Positions 21,216 to 32,515 of a stretch of 64,000 nt of DNA are shown piece after piece (position 1 is the first letter of the stretch; every line of letters starts with the position of its first letter). This stretch comes from Acestrorhynchus altus (lineage: Eukaryota; Chordata; Actinopteri; Characiformes; Acestrorhynchidae). Under the pieces are notes generated by a model, which had not been told where the DNA came from, did no database searches, and saw nothing but the letters and a program-made list of their open reading frames with translations. The translations under genes were made by a program, and so were the position numbers. The DNA is taken from NCBI GenBank assembly GCA_034509495.1, contig CM067520.1, positions 1,432,430-1,496,429 of the forward strand, read 5' to 3'.

Positions 21216-22235
21216 GGTCAATTGCAGATCTGAGTGCACCTTGAAAAGCTTCATGTCATTCCGTGCTACCGTTTTTATACAGTCCGCACATTCGTCTCGG
21301 AGGCACAGAGGAATAGCGTTTATTTGTACCCCAGCTGAGCTGAGTCGAGATGTCTTTATTGATGCATTTCAAGCCTCGTGCAGGAAGCCCTACATGCTTC
21401 TCGGGAGGGACAAACGGAGAACGAATCAATGTTGTATCAATGTCACCTTTATAATATTCCTTTATTCAAATGATTCTCTTACATCTTCTATATCTTTTTT
21501 TCCCTCTTCACTCCCATTAAAATCCCTTTCCAGGCGCCGGTGACAGCAGGCCGCGTGACATTTCTCAGAGAAAAACCGAGCAGGCTGTCTCCAGGAGGCT
21601 GCATGGCAGTGTTGAAAGGTACCATCGCGGGGGGTCTCCTAATTAATCCTGTGCTCAAACTGAGGGCCAGGAGCCTCTGCTGCCGCCACAGTGCAATCTG
21701 AGGAGAGGAGAAAACCTCCAGCTGTCCGTTATCTTCCCAACTCCTTCATTTCCCTCCTATTGGAGCAGGTTTTCGGGGGAGAAAATGCCTTTATTTTTCA
21801 TAATCTTCTCTCGCTCCCTCTGCCTTATCCATATTTCATGAAGACTGCTAGAGGTAGGAAAGCGTCTGAGACTAATCCACTGTAGGATACTTAGTCCCAG
21901 ATTAAAATCGCTCGCTTGGCTGCGCTATAATTCGCTTCTCATCGATTGCTGGGCTGAGGGGGGAAAAAGGGAAAAATTGCAAGTCAGGGATGTTCCATAC
22001 ATTTTACATTTCATTTCTGAAATTACAGTAATGTGCTCTCCGGAGGGTATCCGTATGACAGGGGACGTTGCGGAAACGAATGGCGAAGGACGTGGTCCAG
22101 AGAGAAGGGTGGTATCTGGGCATCGTCTCCTGAACTCAAGAAGGAGTTTTGAGAACCTCGGAAAACACTGGTTAAAGCTGATTCTGAAATGATGTAGAAT
22201 TCATCCTGGATTTCATTACAAAATACAGAAGCCGC
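21216..22235. promoter_or_regulatory. candidate conserved non-coding block
   Basis: Complex sequence, densest at 21600-21960: CTCCTAATTAATCCTGTGC, GCCTTTATTTTTCATAATC, CAGATTAAAATCGCTCGC, CTATAATTCGCTTCTCATCG. Frames at 21163-21543 and 21691-21885 are open by chance and show no domain. Confidence 0.42.
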
Positions 22236-22893
22236 TTTTTGCATATGACTTCAGATGGATATACCTGTAGTGTAGCTACGTACATGTTCTGCAAGGAGTT
22301 GAGGAAGATACATAACGTAATGCACAGGCCATTAATCAGCCTACAGCTCTCTGCACCAACTATCAACTGTACAAATGTTAGTAATACTTACAGCGAAAAC
22401 CAGCCAAAATCAGTTCCTCTACCAACCTTTGCTCAGTGTATTTGAAGCAGTCTTATCTTATCTAAACAGCCACATGCCATGGGCAAGGTGTCCATAGGGG
22501 TGGACGTTGGTTAGAGCTGGGTAATCCCGATCCATAGAGTACATATCCCTGTTTTTTTCTGACTGCTAGGATGGCTTTGTGCATAGCTTGGCTGCAGCAG
22601 AGCTGCCCAGGCAGTTGGCAGGTCCAGATCATGGTCAGATCATTTGTTTTGGTTACTGGACACAGAGTTGGGGTTTCAGTACCTGGATCTGCCAATCTGC
22701 GATGGTTAGGCCCTTAAGAAGGCCTCTTATCTTGTCCTGCTCCAGGACTGCAATAGAATACTGAGCACCCAGCTTTCCCAACACAATCTCGTGACCTGTG
22801 TGTCTTGATTCTTAGGTGAGACTAAGCACTGACGTCCCTCTGTGGACATATTGTCACGCTGGAAGACAAAGGGTCCAATCTGAGTCCATATTA

Positions 22894-22895
<2 letters not shown>
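22236..22895. other. unique sequence, nothing recognised
   Basis: Short frames on both strands, none with a recognised motif. Confidence 0.3.

Positions 22896-22897
<2 letters not shown>

Positions 22898-22925
<28 letters not shown>
22898..22925. repeat. (AT)n microsatellite
   Basis: About 14 AT units. Confidence 0.9.
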
Positions 22926-22929
<4 letters not shown>

Positions 22930-23510
22930 CCTGCTCACCATCTAATGATTCATCTAATCAGCTCAGTAACAAGCTCTGTCAGAGTTGGGACATATGTGTG
23001 TTAAAGCAGGGAATCCACTAAAAGGTGCAGGGCCGAGGGCCTCACCTGTCACTGACCCCAGAGACGATTATCAGCCACAGTAGCGTATCACACACCTCTC
23101 CAGCTTTGTGAGGTTCTACAACACGAGAAGAAATTGCAACCAAAACAGCAAAGCTCCGAAACAATTGAACTGACATTTAGAAAATATCTTTGGCAAATGT
23201 CACCGAACAAATCATAGACATCAAACAGTCTGTGAGAGTCAAAGCATCCATTTAATTCAGCATTGAGTTTAGTTTTATATCAAGTTCGTCATTAGCGCCT
23301 GGCATCGAACTAATACACCGCAGAAGAGTGCAGCGCACTGGGTGCACTGGTGTGTATAGTGTAAGTTGATGTGCGTATATTCTAAATATAACCTCCCCAG
23401 ACAACAAGCATTATCACCTGGCACGTATAAGGTGGTAGTAAATTCAGGCTCCTGCAGATGGTGCTGCACAGAGATGATATAAATGCAGGGTGTGATGGGA
23501 TTCACAGAGA
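22926..23510. other. unique sequence, nothing recognised
   Basis: Mixed composition. No gene, array or clear element. Confidence 0.3.
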
Positions 23511-23700
23511 AGTGGGGTGAAGGTCTCATTGGATGAGTGGAAATTGGGTCCCTGCTGGTGGACCTGTAGATTCAGCTCCTACCGTCACACTATGACCTTT
23601 GACCCAGATGCAATCACTCATTTTAGCCAATCCTTAACGAGACATTCCCTTTCACTGTACCTCTGCTCAATCTGTGAGTCCCATCACACACCCCGCAGGT
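23511..23700 (+). repeat. dispersed repeat family R2, copy 2
   Basis: TAGATTCAGCTCCTACCGTC, CTTTGACCCAGATGCAATC and GTGAGTCCCATCACACACCC are the reverse complements of words in 12815-12990. Confidence 0.6.
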
Positions 23701-23757
23701 ATTTATAGCCTCATTGTCCATATGCAGCATCTTCATGCAGCATCATTCAGCATCCTT

Positions 23758-23914
23758 ACGCCCACCGTTTTCGGCCAATAGAAATCAGCTTTTGACACGC
23801 CCACATTTTCATTTAATAGGAGTCATTTTTTTCACACGCCCACCATGTTCAGCCAATAGGAGTAACTATATCACACGCCCACCATGTTCAGCCAATAGGG
23901 GTTGACGATTGACA
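23758..23914 (+). repeat. 39-bp tandem array with CACGCCCAC and CCAAT motifs, 4 copies
   Basis: Units start at about 23759, 23798, 23837 and 23876. Each begins with CGCCCAC, and three of four carry AGCCAATAGGAG or GGCCAATAGA; the second has a damaged TTTAATAGGAG. CCAAT is the NF-Y core and CACGCCCAC fits the KLF/CACCC class. Each period therefore presents the same two candidate sites at fixed spacing. Confidence 0.88.
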
Positions 23915-23999
23915 GGCCACTGTCCTTTCAGAACACCTGAGGAGCTTTTGAAATGCCCTGTACCCTGACCTGACAAAACAAAGCGAGTAAACAACAGAA

Positions 24000-24740
24000 T
24001 AATATACTGTAAATAAAAGTCCGGGAGAATAATGAATATGTAAATTATATCACTGTTCCGAGCAGACCCTTCAGAAGACCAGGAATGCCCAGAGAAATGG
24101 ACAACCGGAATCTCACAGAAGCATTTTTACGAAATAAACACACACGCTGGTTTACGAGGCCACAAAAGCCTGCTTTGAGTAAAATGGAAAATGGAAAAAA
24201 TTGGGACTTTTAAAGTGTAGATTTATGTGAAATTTCATAAAATGGCACAAATGCTGTTGTTGGAAAAGTAATGTCTGCCATTCTGGCCCGTAACTGCCAC
24301 CATTTGTGGCTTTTCACGAGACCTCGCTGGTGGCGCTGGCGTGAATCAGGAATTATTGTGCGATCACGTCAGCGAGGGGTAGAGCGGCAGAGCAGACGTC
24401 ATCCATCTGGCCTTCTGCCGCCGAGCGGAAAACAAAAACAGTCTAAGCGCATATGCGAGTTACAAGTTCAGTAAGGCAGATAAATCATTCACCTTATCAA
24501 ATCTCCCTGCTGCACACTTGGAAGGCGGAGAGGCTTCCGTTCCAAATCTTCACAGCTGCCAATTACAGATGGCAGGAAAATGTTTGAGCTGCTCAAACAT
24601 CTCAGCTCCTCTCCGGTCGAGATCAACCCTCCCCAGCTGAGTGTACAAGACTGCCTCCTAATCTACAGGACCCAGCAGTTCCGTGGTGCACCTCTGCACC
24701 TCTAAAGCTTCACTGAGCCCAGATATCAGGCCGTGAGTTT
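24000..24740. promoter_or_regulatory. candidate conserved non-coding block with perfect palindrome
   Basis: The densest part is 24255-24620: GGAATTATTGTGCGATCACG, AAATCATTCACCTTATCAAA, CACAGCTGCCAATTACAGAT. At 24580-24600 ATGTTTGAGC and GCTCAAACAT form a perfect inverted repeat around one base. No coding frame with known motifs. Confidence 0.45.
24580..24600. promoter_or_regulatory. perfect 10-bp-arm palindrome
   Basis: Arms ATGTTTGAGC / GCTCAAACAT with a single T between them. Each arm contains a TGTTT/AAACA word, so it could bind a dimeric or paired forkhead-like factor. Function is inferred. Confidence 0.6.
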
Positions 24741-24784
24741 ATGAGGTCGGCAAGTTTCACAAATTCAGGAGCTCCATATGCGTG

Positions 24785-24935
24785 GTTCCAAAGGTCTTCC
24801 TAAAAACTACACCAGACTTTCTGACTCTCCGTACAAGAACTTTTAAAAGTGGGTTTCTAGTAAGACCCACCTCCATGCTTAACAGTTGGAGAAGGTTTAC
24901 ATCCAACATGTTCTGCAAAACGTTTGGCAGAAATA
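24785..24935 (-). pseudogene. Tc1-type transposase internal remnant
   Basis: Antisense reading contains AACCTTCTCCAACTGTTAAG then CATGGAGGTGGG, the Tc1 'xVKHGGG' region just before the second half of the catalytic domain. Flanking coding sequence is lost. Confidence 0.65.
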
Positions 24936-24984
24936 AACAAAATACACTGTGTATCCATCACCTGTGTGTCTCAAAAAACTTTAG

Positions 24985-25275
24985 ATGATTTAGGAGCAAC
25001 ATCTAAACAAGCAGAATGGAGAAATCTACCTACAGGTGCCAGAATGTGACTGAAGGTCTCTCTTTTAGGTGGAATATCAGCTTCATTTGGGGATGCAGTA
25101 GGGTGGTGGTCATCTTGTTGCTGAATACAATCAAACCCTAACAGCAATGCTTCAGAATCTACTAGAATGTCTACTCTGGGCAGTAGAAACCATTACTCCA
25201 ACAAGAGCAGGATAAACTCTTTTAATACCATTGAAAGAGCAGGTGTCCCAATACTTTTGTCCATAGAGTGGGTGT
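24985..25275. mobile_element. Tc1-linked MITE fragment
   Basis: AACAAGAGCAGGATAAACTC followed by GTCCCAATACTTTTGTCCAT is the terminal region of a common fish non-autonomous element. Related pieces lie at 27985-28060 plus 28285-28310, at 43318-43745 and at 45990-46130. Confidence 0.65.
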
Positions 25276-25755
25276 TGTGGGCATTGTGCACACTCATCAG
25301 GGTGGAACTTCTTTCCACAAACTTCTCTGACACTGATGTGTAATGAGACCTTCCTGTCCATTTGACATCTGTCAGCAAACCATGGATGATCTAACCTGGA
25401 AGTCATGTGAAAGACAATGTGAGCAGTGAGGTCACACGTTCCTCAGTGGCTGGACAGGCTGGAAAAAACACGCTTTCTCCGGGCTTGGTGAACTAACCCC
25501 GGTACAGATTGTTTGCTTAGGGTGACAGAGTTTCACGGCTGTTTCCGCAGTCAGCCCAATACACTTGCCTGTGGAGATTGTCATTGACGAAGATCCTGGC
25601 ATGAAGACACTGGAGCAGATGGTTGGCTGCTACGGATGGGAAGACACAATGGACCTTTCACAATGAAAGAATCCACTTCTCCACGAGTACTTGGTCCAAC
25701 ACGTCCAACCCTATCCATTCTCATGTTTGTCATGGGGTTGTAGAATGCCTCTACA
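25276..25755. other. unique sequence, nothing recognised
   Basis: No gene or firm repeat match. Confidence 0.3.
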
Positions 25756-26000
25756 GTGGTTTTAGTCCTACAAGGGGTTCTTCAATAGATGGATATAGAA
25801 GAACCACATATTTATAGAAAAGATATGTGTGAAGAACCTTTAATTTGATAATGTAGCTTTATATTAAGTGATGGTTCTAGAAACCTTTGAGACGTTCAAG
25901 CTTTCCCACTTTCTATACAAACATGGTTCTTCATGGAAGTAAAAGTGGTTTTTCTTGGTTTGTATAAAGTTTTCAAGAACCTTCACTTAATGTAAAGCTT
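25756..26000. mobile_element. short palindromic element (MITE-like)
   Basis: GCTTTATATTAAGTGATGGTTCT at about 25857 pairs with AGAACCTTCACTTAATGTAAAGC at about 25976 with few mismatches. The sequence between is rich in GGTTCTTC/GAAGAACC. Related GAAGAACCCTTGAAGAACC words occur at 42015 and 56221. Confidence 0.6.
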
Positions 26001-26160
26001 CCATATCTTCCATATCTGCTCAGTCATGCTGGTCATGCTGGTTGGCCAGTTTGATGCTTTAACTAGTCTACAAGCATTGGACCAAGCTGGTCAGTTGTTC
26101 ATACTGCTTGTCTTGCTTGGTTGGGTTGATCATGCTTGTAGACCATTTTACTAAACGTCT

Positions 26161-26461
26161 CTGACCACACAGGAGCTCTTTGTGGTTCTATAATTCCAGA
26201 CTGTAGTTCATCTGTTTCTCTGCAGACGTTATTCTCCTCCTTTCACCCTGATCTTCAACACACACTAACACACCACCACCATGTCAGCGTGACTGCAGTG
26301 CTGAGAATGACCCACCACCCACATAATAGCTGCTCTGTGGTGGTCCTGTGGGGTCCTGATCATTGAATATCAGGGTGAAAGGAGGAGAATAAGGCCTGCA
26401 GAGAAACAGTCTGAACTACAGTCTGGAATTATAGAACCACAAAGAGCTGCTGTGTGGACAG
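26161..26461. mobile_element. palindromic non-autonomous DNA element
   Basis: Left arm (about 26170-26258): GAGCTCTTTGTGGTTCTATA, TTCCAGACTGTAGTTCATCTG, TCTCCTCCTTTCACCCTGAT. Right arm (about 26366-26455) is its reverse complement with few changes. The loop carries CACCACCACCATGTCAGCGT and CTGCAGTGCTGAGAATGACC. No coding capacity. Partial relatives are at 3110, 32285, 33905, 41386 and 43880. Confidence 0.85.
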
Positions 26462-26519
26462 AGGAGCTGATACAGTGGACAATGAGTGTAGAAACAAGAG
26501 TGTGAGAACTTCCAGGTGG

Positions 26520-27395
26520 TCTTTAAATGCAGAAGTTATTCTATCATGTTCTTTGGTTCTTCGAACCACATGTTCAGGCCATGAATGATTCAGGAATCAC
26601 ACTAATCATATTCAGTTTTAAGTCACCGATGCGTCAAAACACATTTAAAACCCGAGATTGCATTCGTCCAGCCGGGTCTGTTTTCTTAAGGAACACTCGG
26701 ACTTTCCTGACCCACAGTGGACTGTGGGATAATGAAGGACACCAAGATACACCAGTTGCAGGGGTTTGAAATGAAGGTCATGTATCTTGGCTGAAATCCA
26801 AGGCTGCTTGGAAATAGGACTGCACTTATGACATAAGTGACCAACGAATGCAGCCTCCACAGCATGTAGCCCCTTTAAATTGGACACACCTCCTGTCCCT
26901 CCAGGTCACTGTGATATACAACCTGTTTTCTCGCCCATTGCTTTTTCATATGCAGCTAAAATCAATGCTGTGTTCTTGGTGTACGTCTGTCTACATGCAC
27001 CATACGGCTGCAGGACTCTCAGGAGGTCCCTTTGTGACCGTACGGAGAGAGTCTTTCCCATTTACTCTCAACATGTAAGGAATACTGTATGGAAGAGAAT
27101 AGGTTCCCATGGGTTTGGCTTCTGTAATACATCTAGAGCAGGAGAAGTCCCTGAATGTTTGGTTTTTGAGACATTGTTGATTCCTTTGTGGTGAGGTGTT
27201 TTAATGAGACCCCTGCTGAAGGCTTCCAGATTTGGAGTGCAGGTCTTCAGGGTTTCCATTTCTTAAGAGCATGCTCTTACCTGTGTATCTGCAATTCCCC
27301 CGATGTCCTCTCCATCTGCCGCCACTGTTTCTAATGGAGAACAAAAGATGAAAAAAAAAACCCGTTGCCCCTCCTAGCACCTTTCCCAGTTCATT
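26520..27395. other. unique sequence, nothing firm
   Basis: Several 60-100 codon frames on both strands lack any recognised motif. Texture is less CNE-like than neighbouring blocks. Confidence 0.3.
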
Positions 27396-27396
27396 T

Positions 27397-27397
<1 letters not shown>

Positions 27398-27437
<40 letters not shown>
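27398..27437. repeat. (GA)n microsatellite
   Basis: About 20 GA units. Confidence 0.95.
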
Positions 27438-27439
<2 letters not shown>

Positions 27440-27980
27440 TACAGCTCTCATCTAAATGTGAGAAAGCACATGCAGAGGAAAGCAGGACTCCCGTGAGATC
27501 CACACCAAACCCAAAGTTCAAATTAAAGATTCATACATCAAATAGCATTCCCAAAAATCCATCCATAAAAGCGCTTTCATCAGGAGTAATAATACCTGAA
27601 ATCAGGCGTGTGTTAAAATTCTGCCAGAAAATAAAAGTTCCCAAAATTCCACACCTTCCCAAATTATGGATGCAGGATTGCTTTCCGATCTAGCGGGTAA
27701 ATGTTCACATATCGTTTTGCTCCTGGGCTCCCCCTACAGGTGTGCGATTCACTCTAACCCCACTGCTGTATATACAAATCATGCTTACTGCATGTGTCCA
27801 CTTTCCATTTTCACTGTCCATCTCATCCCGTCCTCTATCATTTTAACTTTGTGGAAGCACATAAGCTCCTCCCTCAAACAAGCCCAGAATCGGTTCTGGG
27901 TGCCAATTGAAAACGACAAACACAGATTGTCTAGTCTTTAAAGAGAAGTACTGCCAATAGAATAGGACTCTGAGGAGTCT
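27440..27980. other. unique sequence, nothing recognised
   Basis: AT-leaning unique DNA. No gene or repeat identified. Confidence 0.3.
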
Positions 27981-27984
27981 GTAG

Positions 27985-28325
27985 AGAGAGATGCTCCAAC
28001 GAAAGCAGGATAAACTCTAATACCGTTGATTTAAGAAGAAACAATGAATGAGCTTGAGTCCGTACTTTCAATATTCCAATTTTCCATCCCAACTTGGATG
28101 TGCCAACCAATACTCCCGACACTAGGAGGGTGAAGTCAAACAATGCCTCGGATAGATAGCCACTGCGTCGTCACTGTCTCCCGGATTCCGGCTGCCGATG
28201 GCAAGCAGCATGACCTCGGGTTCAAATCGGCGATCGGTGGTTCATAGTGTTGGCTCATTAGACCCAGTGAGCAACTTGGAGACACTCTGTCCCAATACTT
28301 TTGTCCACATTTATATATATTAATC
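27985..28325. mobile_element. Tc1-linked MITE split by a tRNA-SINE-like insertion
   Basis: The MITE words CAACGAAAGCAGGATAAAC (27993) and CTGTCCCAATACTTTTGTCC (28286) are adjacent in the copy at 25200-25265 but about 240 bp apart here. Between them is a stretch with GATAGCCACTGCGTCG and the B-box-like GGGTTCAAATCGGCG at 28219-28233. The simplest reading is a nested insertion. Confidence 0.5.
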
Positions 28326-28329
28326 TTCA

Positions 28330-29060
28330 TTTTTCAAAACCTAATCGTTCGTCTTTGTATGGTTCCTGACACGAGTCGACGAGGCACGGCGTCTTCCTGC
28401 AGGTTGGACCACAGGAGCAGTCAATAACATACAACAAAACCCAACTGGAAGAAAGCAAGCAATTAGTGGAATTTCATTATTTCACCGAAAATAAAGCTGA
28501 ACAAAAGAAATCTCTGTTGTTGTGCCAAGTCGATGCCTAATTATTTGTCTTTGAATGACACAGCTTGGCTTGCGTTGAAGGTTTATTGTGTGAAATAATT
28601 GAACTCCAACAAGATAAAGTCTTGTTGAAACATGACTTACTCTAAATTCCGAACAATCAGCCACTGATGTCTCTTAACGCTTCCTGAATGACAGGTTGGG
28701 ATTCCGCTCTTTCATTCCCTCGTTTGATGGGGAAAAGGTTCAGCATTCCGGCTTTTTAAAATCCTTTTTAAACAAATTGCTCTCAATGAAAACGAGCGCC
28801 TCACCTTTGACTCGGAGTCGTCTTGCGCGATGGCTGACAAAGTGGCATTTTGTCGCGTACAGCAGAACACGCTCGTCTTTTGTTTTCCGTCTGACAGAGC
28901 TGTTTGACGAATTACGGGCCAGGCTCATTAGGATTCGCTGCACGAGCCTCTGAAGCCTGGCACAGCTGTGCTTTCTTCAGACGAACTTTGAGGGGGAGAA
29001 ACATTCGCTCGTCTATCTGATCCGACCAAACTGCTTTCAGAAGAGCCCAGACGTGAAACT
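28330..29060. promoter_or_regulatory. candidate conserved non-coding block
   Basis: Contains AAGCAATTAGTGGAATTTC, GCCTAATTATTTGTCTTTG, GTGAAATAATTGAACTCC, CGAATTACGGGCCAGGCTC and ATTAGGATTCGCTGC. The block is unique, with open but featureless frames on both strands (28696-28953). It is a strong regulatory-like candidate. Confidence 0.45.
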
Positions 29061-29555
29061 GATCAGCTGCTCGCTGCTTCTACTGCATCTCAGGCTTTGA
29101 GGAGCACCAACACTCCAGTGCAGAGGTTCTTCACCCGTTCCTCGGGGACTCCCAGTCAGTTCCAATTTTTTCCTTCTGTTCCACTAACTTACACACCTGA
29201 GCCAAGTTAATCAACCTTCTGCAGCCTGGACTGCCTGGCTCAGGTGTGTTTGGAGCTGGAAGAGAGGGAGCCTGGGAACTGGTTAGAGGTCCCTCAGGAC
29301 TAGCTTGCTCCAGAGTTTTGTTTGCTGTAACAAAACCACTTTGACTCAAGAAGAGTTTATTAATGAGCTGATTCGTTGGAACAACAAAACACACCCTGCA
29401 GAGTCGGGATGGAGCAGAACTCTACACTGGCTTTAGACACGCTGTGGTAAATGGACGGCTGGTTCTTGTATCGTGTACTTTTCCTAAATACTGATACTGA
29501 GAAACTCATATTTATACGTATACTTCCACAAAAATCTGTTTGGTTTCCTTTTGGG
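29061..29555. other. unique sequence, nothing firm
   Basis: ACCTGAGCCAAGTTAATCAAC... near 29197 and GCTCAGGTGTGTTTGGAGCT near 29239 recall a common fish repeat, but its limits cannot be set. Confidence 0.3.
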
Positions 29556-29561
29556 GTCAAA

Positions 29562-29904
<343 letters not shown>

Positions 29905-29917
29905 GCCACCATACCAT

Positions 29918-30050
29918 ATCAACCACCAGTTCATCAGAGAGCTCTTTGGATCTTGTCATGGTGGTACTACTCACTCCAACAATCAAGAACCAAACTGAGG
30001 TTTAAATTAGACAGATTCTTCTCTAACGATGGTCTAATTATCGGTTTAGT
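29918..30050 (-). pseudogene. Tc1-family transposase start, cut by the triplet array
   Basis: The antisense frame begins with TMTRSKELSDELV, the N-terminal start of the SKELSE-type Tc1 transposase, then runs straight into the microsatellite. The leader continues to about 30050 with AATTAGACAGATTCTTCTCT, as in the 40370 copy. Confidence 0.75.
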
Positions 30051-30054
30051 TTAG

Positions 30055-30365
30055 TTCAAATGAAGATCAGGAGAAGGTGTTGAAGGTCCGAACCAGAACT
30101 GCAGTAACACACGCCTCGCAGTGTAGCTCAGCCTATTCTATTTATAATATATCTATAATATATCTGTCATGTTTATCACTATTCTCTGTGTTCTAAGCAA
30201 AAATGATTGTATACAGAACTGGAGAACAATAGCAGAACCTGGTCTGTGCTTTACACTGTCCAGTAGAACCCTATTATAAGGTTCTATAAAGCCATCTCCT
30301 AATGGTTTTCCGTCTCTCATAGCTGACTGAGAGCTAATTCATGGTTCCTTGTCCACAGGACTCTG
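30055..30365. other. unique sequence, nothing recognised
   Basis: No gene signal. Confidence 0.3.
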
Positions 30366-31000
30366 CCTGTAATTACCTCCAGTGTATTTTCATGTACAGG
30401 TGTTAATTTACTGCTGGTGTGCCCGACCCTGCCCCCTCCAGTCCCTGGTCATTATGGACCTCGATGCTGCAGAAAATGCCACAATACCAAGTCACTGTGT
30501 CCATCTTGGGATCCAATTACTAAAAGATGTGTCACCGCTGGCCTCCGGACCTGCCTGTCATCTTCGGTTCAAAAGGCGGAATTCGCCACAGCCCATGTCC
30601 TGTCCCCTACCTTCACGGGTCTTGCTCCTGCTGACACCCAGATTACACCAGAAAATACTCCCCCACCAGCCCGGTGCTCTTCGGCGTGCTCCGACGCCCA
30701 CTCGTTCCGTGTCCAGGCACCTTCTTTTGTTTGAGAAGTGGAGATATTTCATCATAACTGTCTGATTCCCGACTGCCTCATTTGAATGGAAGTCTGTCTC
30801 GATCGAGTGTGTGAACGTCCTGCTCTTTACAGCACTCAGCTGTTTGCAGTGCAGCATGTTGCTGGAGCTATAATAACATTTCCAAATGGCATCCCCCCTG
30901 AAGCCCCCTCAAACAAAAAGGATACGCCGCTGGTTCTACAGGGTGATATTACCATTATGCTGAGTGGTCCACTGTTGCCTCTCTAGTTAACTGTGCTACC
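30366..31000. promoter_or_regulatory. candidate conserved non-coding block (weak)
   Basis: TGCCTGTAATTACCTCCAGTG and GTTAATTTACTGCTGGTG open a unique block in which two plus frames stay open for 105-127 codons (30382-30765 and 30417-30734). Neither has a recognised motif. The 30417 frame is Pro/Ser/Cys-rich and could be checked as an exon. Confidence 0.3.
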
Positions 31001-31129
31001 TGAGCGTTGAAAAGCAGAAGACTGTGGAACAGGAAAGGATGGAATCAGATGGTTGGAGTGCAGTTAGATGAAGAAGATGTGAAAGAACCCGGAAGGAACC
31101 CTGCTTTATTGCACCATTTGCCAAAACAT

Positions 31130-31460
31130 CATAACTGCCTACCAACATCTTAGCAGCCACGTGGAACACCACCCACTGCCATATCAACCATCTAACAGCA
31201 ACCTCCAGTGCCATAGCACCCTCACAGACCACCACAGAAGCCACCTAATACCACCTCTTGCAACCATCTGGAATACCATAGCAACCAATAGGCAAACACC
31301 CCTACCCAAGTAACTTTGCAACCATGTAGAACATCATGTCAACCATCTAGCAGCAACATGCAGCACCATAGCAAACTCACAGAAGACCACTGAAACCATC
31401 TAGTAACATCTTGGCAACCACCTGAAATAGAAACCACTCTTTAAACCACCAAAAATGAAG
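31130..31460. repeat. degenerate CAACCATCTAG/ACCATAGCAA tandem repeat
   Basis: ACCATAGCAACC, CAACCATCTAG, CAGCAACATG and ACCACTGAAACC-type words recur every 30-40 bp. It is an old minisatellite of a kind common in fish. A small related patch is at 32190-32225. Confidence 0.65.
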
Positions 31461-32160
31461 CGGTTTAACCTTAACAAATGTGTGGGAACACGTTTGGGAA
31501 TGTGTTCCTGCTCTTCTAAGATCAGTGCAGCTGGATCGGGATGATTTTATTAATGAGACACGGAGAACTCGTATCCTGGTATCAGCGGTGGGCCGGTAAA
31601 CAGCACCGTGTGTGTGAATGTATTCAGGTGAGGTTTACACGGCGTCGCTGATTTAAGGAGGCGTCAGTCCACTTTGTTTTGGCACACGTGTGCAAACGGG
31701 ACACACCTGTGAATTCATCTCGATCTGAGATTCGTAACCCAATCCTCGGGGGGGAACAGCCAGTCCACATTTTTATCTGCTTCCAGCTGGCAGCACACCT
31801 GAGCCAGGGAATCACAGGCCCGTGGAGCTTTCTGTTCCCGGTTCAGACGTTTTAGGAGCTGGAAGTGAATTAAACTATGGGCTGGATGAAAAGGATGTGG
31901 CAGCGTTAATCAGCTAATCTCTGTTCGCAGCGTCTGCATTGTTCCTCTATTATCCCAGACAATTTCATAATTATTACAAAACTGAGAGGACGGGGGGGAA
32001 GAAGCCCTCCAGGGTTAGATTCTCCTCCTGATTCTGTCTCCTAATCAAACGATGAGATTAAGGCTGGTGAGGTATAATTCACTCTCGGAGACATAATAAT
32101 AACAATAATCATACCAGTAAATGAATGTCTCTGATTAATATATATATATAAAGACTTTCT
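31461..32160. promoter_or_regulatory. candidate conserved non-coding block
   Basis: The densest part is 31840-32110: AAGTGAATTAAACTATGGGC, GCGTTAATCAGCTAATCTC, CAATTTCATAATTATTACA, GTCTCCTAATCAAACGATGA. Unique, no exon signal, followed by a short TATATA run. Confidence 0.42.
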
Positions 32161-32284
32161 CAATCACAAAGACTACAGAAGACTACCTTCGCAACCCCCT
32201 GTCAACCACACAGAAATACCACCTGTCCGTGTAGGGTGACGTGGTCAAAATGACTCTTATACCAATACCAGTGTCTGATTGTGG

Positions 32285-32515
32285 ACTGTGTCTTGTAAAA
32301 GTTTGTGTTGGTCGTCCTCTAGTCCTTCATCAGGGCTCACAGGACGCTGTCGGCTGGACGTTTCTGGTCGGTGGACTGTTCTCGGTCCAGCAGTGACACT
32401 GAGGGGTTTAAACACTCCAGCAGCACTGCTGCGTCTGATCCACTCGTACCAGCACACACACACTAACACACCACCACCATGTCAGTGTGACTGCAGTGCT
32501 GAGAACGACCCACCG
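32285..32515. mobile_element. palindromic DNA element, partial copy
   Basis: AGTTTGTGTTGGTCGTCCTC, GGTCGGTGGACTGTTCTCGG, GTTTAAACACTCCAGCAGCA and CACCACCACCATGTCAGTGT match 34010-34170 and, in the last part, the loop of the 26161 element. Confidence 0.75.

Noticed and set aside
23758..23914. CRISPR-like short repeats with spacers
   Set aside because: Period is 39 bp and the 'spacers' are homologous to each other, so it is a minisatellite.
28205..28240. tRNA gene suggested by GGGTTCAAATC
   Set aside because: Only a B-box-like word is present; no matching A box or cloverleaf stems could be drawn. A SINE remnant is more likely.
30382..30765. 127-codon plus frame as a gene
   Set aside because: No domain, no splice logic, overlapping open frames on both strands, and CNE-like texture around it.
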